The translations under genes and the position numbers were made by a program. 37,694 nt of DNA from Aeromonas allosaccharophila. Lineage in GTDB: Bacteria > Pseudomonadota > Gammaproteobacteria > Enterobacterales > Aeromonadaceae. The stretch lies in contig NZ_CDBR01000014.1 of the NCBI RefSeq assembly GCF_000819685.1, forward strand, positions 1-37,694, read 5' to 3'. The notes under the pieces were generated by a model. The model did no database searches, was not told where the DNA came from, and saw nothing but the letters and a program-made list of their open reading frames with translations. Shown here piece after piece: positions 35,620 to 37,694 of the stretch (its first letter is position 1; every line of letters starts with the position of its first letter).

Positions 35620-36105
35620 ATGATTTCCACAAGAAAAGTCCTGCAAATCCATCGTTTCGTCAGTCGTGCCATTGATCAACCCCCCTCCATGACCACCCAG
35701 GGTATGGTTCAAATCTTGGACTGGACCATCATGCGCGTGCAGCAAAACCAAATCCGGGAGGAGGCCTATCCCTGTATCTTTGCCAGAGGGGCTGAACTGT
35801 TTTATCTGATTAGTTCAATCCGACCGTTTAGGCGATACAACCAGTTAACCGCTTTGTGTGTTGTCGACTGGTGTGTCCGACAACATGGCTTTGGCCTCAA
35901 AGATCTGCATCTGGATGAACAGCGGGTCATAACGGAGCGCATAAGACGCGATTACCGGGAACCGGTTTTGCAGGCAAGTGACCATTTTGCTCAGGAGTAC
36001 CGCTACTGGTTTTTCATGCATAGCGAGCCCATCAGTAAACAAAGTGCCAGGTCTGCTAGTGCAATTACATCCATTAGTCGCAGCTTGTTTGATCTCAACT
36101 GGTAA
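35620..36105 (+). CDS. Degenerate Doc/Fic-fold protein
   Basis: 161 residues. The segment FYLISSIRPFRRYNQLTALCVVDWCVRQHG (about 61-90) lines up with the Fic/Doc active-site helix. Against the Doc motif H-x-F-x-D-x-N-K-R, this protein reads R68-P-F70-R-R72-Y-N74-Q75-L76: the catalytic His, the Asp and the Lys-Arg pair are lost while F and N remain. It is therefore predicted to have the fold but not phosphorylating or AMPylating activity. It precedes the sirtuin by 129 bases, in the DNA that interrupts umuC. The start ATG has only a weak ribosome-binding site. The family call is by motif alignment only. Confidence 0.55.
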   Translation: MISTRKVLQIHRFVSRAIDQPPSMTTQGMVQILDWTIMRVQQNQIREEAYPCIFARGAELFYLISSIRPFRRYNQLTALCVVDWCVRQHGFGLKDLHLDEQRVITERIRRDYREPVLQASDHFAQEYRYWFFMHSEPISKQSARSASAITSISRSLFDLNW

Positions 36106-36234
36106 CTGCCGCTCCCCTCATTCTTACCTCGATGAGGTGAGCAGAAACATAGCAATGAGGTGTGACCCCAACCGCCCTGGTTCAGAAACAAATCAATCGG
36201 GTGGACTGGTCGTGCCATAACGAAAGGTGGTCGT

Positions 36235-37020
36235 ATGCAACCAATAGCTTCCCGTGCTCGAAGACATCAGCGCCGTCATAGAGAAAAAAAAGTACAAGCC
36301 GCGATAACGGGCCAACACTACCATCCCACAATCCTCTTCTTTACCGGGGCGGGTTTGTCAGCGGAAAGCGGTGTGCCCACGTTTAGAAGTGAAGGTATTT
36401 GGCGTAATCATAAGAACTGGCGCTATTCCCACGCTAGTAGCATGAGTACGGATCTGGCTGGCTTCTTGGACTTTCACAACAAACGGCGTCAAACCATGTT
36501 AGAAGCCGCCCCCTCACAAGCGCATTATCTGATAGCCCTGCTACAACAGAAATGTACTGTTAGGGTCATAACCCAAAATATTGATGACTTACATGAGAGA
36601 GCTGGTAGCCGTGATGTCCTTCATCTGCATGGTTCAATCCAGTTTTTGGTCCCCATCGGTTTCCGTAGCAAAAAATATCGCCAGCCTTGGCATGAAGATG
36701 TGAAGGTCGGTGATCGCAGCCCATCCACTGGCTCACAATTGCGTCCAGATATCGTGCTGTTTGGTGAAAAGATTTATGAATATCAACAAGCTCGTCGCTG
36801 GCTCTGCGAGGCTGATACCGTAGTAGTTGTCGGCACCAGTTTGCTTGTTGAGCCTGCGAGCTCTCTGTTACAAAACATCAACCCTGGCGCATGTGTCTAC
36901 TACATCGATCCCGATCTTGGTTTGTCATCCAGACTACCGTTTCCCGGTGAGCTGATTGTTGATGGGGCCAGTCGCGGGATTGCTCAAGTATTGGAACTGA
37001 ACCTGGAGAGAATGGCATGA
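36235..37020 (+). CDS. Sirtuin (Sir2 family), zinc-free form
   Basis: 261 residues. A basic N-terminus (RARRHQRRHREKK) precedes the NAD-binding signature TGAGLSAESGVPTFR (37-51), TQNIDDLH (113-120), the catalytic H132 (HLHGS), LRPDIVLFGE and VVVGTSLLVEP. The region between the catalytic His and LRPDIV, which normally has four zinc-binding cysteines, has none. NAD-dependent deacylation or NAD+ hydrolysis are both possible; sirtuin folds are recurrent NAD-consuming effectors in bacterial defence. AAAGG lies 7 bases before the ATG. Its stop overlaps the next gene's start by 4 bases (ATGA). Confidence 0.85.
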   Translation: MQPIASRARRHQRRHREKKVQAAITGQHYHPTILFFTGAGLSAESGVPTFRSEGIWRNHKNWRYSHASSMSTDLAGFLDFHNKRRQTMLEAAPSQAHYLIALLQQKCTVRVITQNIDDLHERAGSRDVLHLHGSIQFLVPIGFRSKKYRQPWHEDVKVGDRSPSTGSQLRPDIVLFGEKIYEYQQARRWLCEADTVVVVGTSLLVEPASSLLQNINPGACVYYIDPDLGLSSRLPFPGELIVDGASRGIAQVLELNLERMA

Positions 37021-37316
37021 AATTATATCTGGATGATGAAAGAAAAACTCCGGTAGGGTGGGTTCGCGTATTTTGGCCGGACGAGGCAATTGCATGGCTA
37101 AAAACAGAGATGGTGACTGAAATTAGTCTTGACCATGACCTAGGTGATGATGATAGAGGAACCGGCTACGACGTTATTCTCTGGATAGAAAATGAGGTAA
37201 TGACAAATAACTTCACCCCTCCCCAAATTCATATTCACTCAGCAAATGTCTCCGCACGAAGAAAAATGGAACTGGGGGTTGTGGCCATAAATAACTTTTT
37301 AGCGAAGTCAACATGA
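37017..37316 (+). CDS. cREC (cyclic-phosphate-processing receiver) protein
   Basis: 99 residues. It has the cREC pattern: L5-D-D-E8-R (LYLDDERKTPVGW), SLDHDLG (D39-H40-D41), GYDVILWIE and IHSAN (H74-S75). The family is a receiver-like fold in which phospho-acceptor acids are joined by extra catalytic residues, predicted from comparative genomics to process cyclic phosphates arising in RNA or ADP-ribose metabolism. It is translationally coupled to the sirtuin, which suggests that it deals with a product of NAD+/ADP-ribose chemistry. Activity is inferred. Confidence 0.75.
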   Translation: MKLYLDDERKTPVGWVRVFWPDEAIAWLKTEMVTEISLDHDLGDDDRGTGYDVILWIENEVMTNNFTPPQIHIHSANVSARRKMELGVVAINNFLAKST

Positions 37317-37585
37317 CAAGTCCAAGGCTGTGACTAAACTCCAGAGATAGTAAATCATGTCACTCTGTATAAAACCCTCTGGTTCTTTGGGGGGGTGTGA
37401 TATTTTCAATGATTTCTCAACTGTTAATCCTCATCCCCTGAAAAATAAAAAGGCTTCTAAAATCGACAAGTACGAGTAATGAGATTTTCCTTTTAAAAAT
37501 AAATGACAGAAACGCGATCTTGTTGACTTTTATTTAATTCAGAATGACAATCTAACTTCCACTTTGACGATGTAATGGACAATGT

Positions 37586-37694
37586 ATGAGTACGGATATC
37601 AACTTCTTGTGTAAAAAGAGTCTGTTTGCGTTCATCCAAAACAAATATGATAACTTAAAGAATGATATGGGGTGGGACCCAGGGCAAGATCATG
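37586..37694 (+). CDS. Start of an unidentified gene, running off the right edge
   Basis: An open frame begins MSTDINFLCKKSLFAFI and reaches the window edge (36 codons). The initiation region has only a weak ribosome-binding site, and the sequence is not recognised. It could be the next gene of the inserted element. Confidence 0.4.
   Translation, partial: MSTDINFLCKKSLFAFIQNKYDNLKNDMGWDPGQDH

Overview
The window looks like a chromosomal or large-integron/plasmid-type accessory segment of a gammaproteobacterium, most likely Aeromonas. The evidence is codon use and GC of the chemoreceptor and phosphatase genes, the style of the tandem methyl-accepting chemotaxis proteins, and the UmuDC and VapB relatives. 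This assignment is inference; no rRNA or tRNA is present to confirm it.

Layout. Bases 1-2616 are insertion-sequence debris: the start of an IS630-type transposase runs off the left edge, then come a START-domain secreted protein, a decayed IS3-family relic and an intact IS481-family element. Bases 2829-8898 hold three chemoreceptor genes. Two are near-identical dCache receptors (about 96% identical, both with the complete amino-acid-binding dCache signature) and they flank an unrelated single-Cache receptor. A lipoprotein histidine phosphatase follows (9185-10690). Bases 10740-14290 are AT-rich and hold signalling genes: a GAF-GGDEF diguanylate cyclase, an orphan NarL-type response regulator and a periplasmic binding protein fused to a Cache-like domain. 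A LysR regulator and a B3-like metallo-hydrolase are divergent around a good LysR-type dyad (15405-15425).

From 16.7 kb on, the window reads as a defence/conflict island. It starts with a Fic AMP-transferase and a three-gene TerB/ATPase/Lhr-like-helicase operon that matches the composition of the Shango anti-phage system. A 177-bp MITE-like element follows, whose ends match the IS630-type end at the left of the window. Next, convergent to Shango, is a two-gene operon: a 1408-residue SF2 helicase with a C-terminal PD-(D/E)XK nuclease signature, and a 705-residue partner I cannot assign. Then come a cluster of TAACCA iterons, a strong bidirectional terminator and an octanucleotide tandem repeat abutting a VapE-type replication ATPase, which look like the replication module of a phage satellite. 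A solitary VapB antitoxin and an SOS-boxed umuD follow, and umuC is cut after codon 101.

The DNA joined to umuC carries a compact trio: a Doc/Fic-fold protein with a destroyed active site, a sirtuin lacking the zinc-binding cysteines, and a cyclic-phosphate-processing receiver (cREC) protein. The last two overlap by 4 bp. The trio looks like an NAD+/ADP-ribose-centred conflict system and, with the helicase-nuclease pair, is the best candidate here for undescribed biology. No CRISPR array, integrase gene or RNA gene was found.
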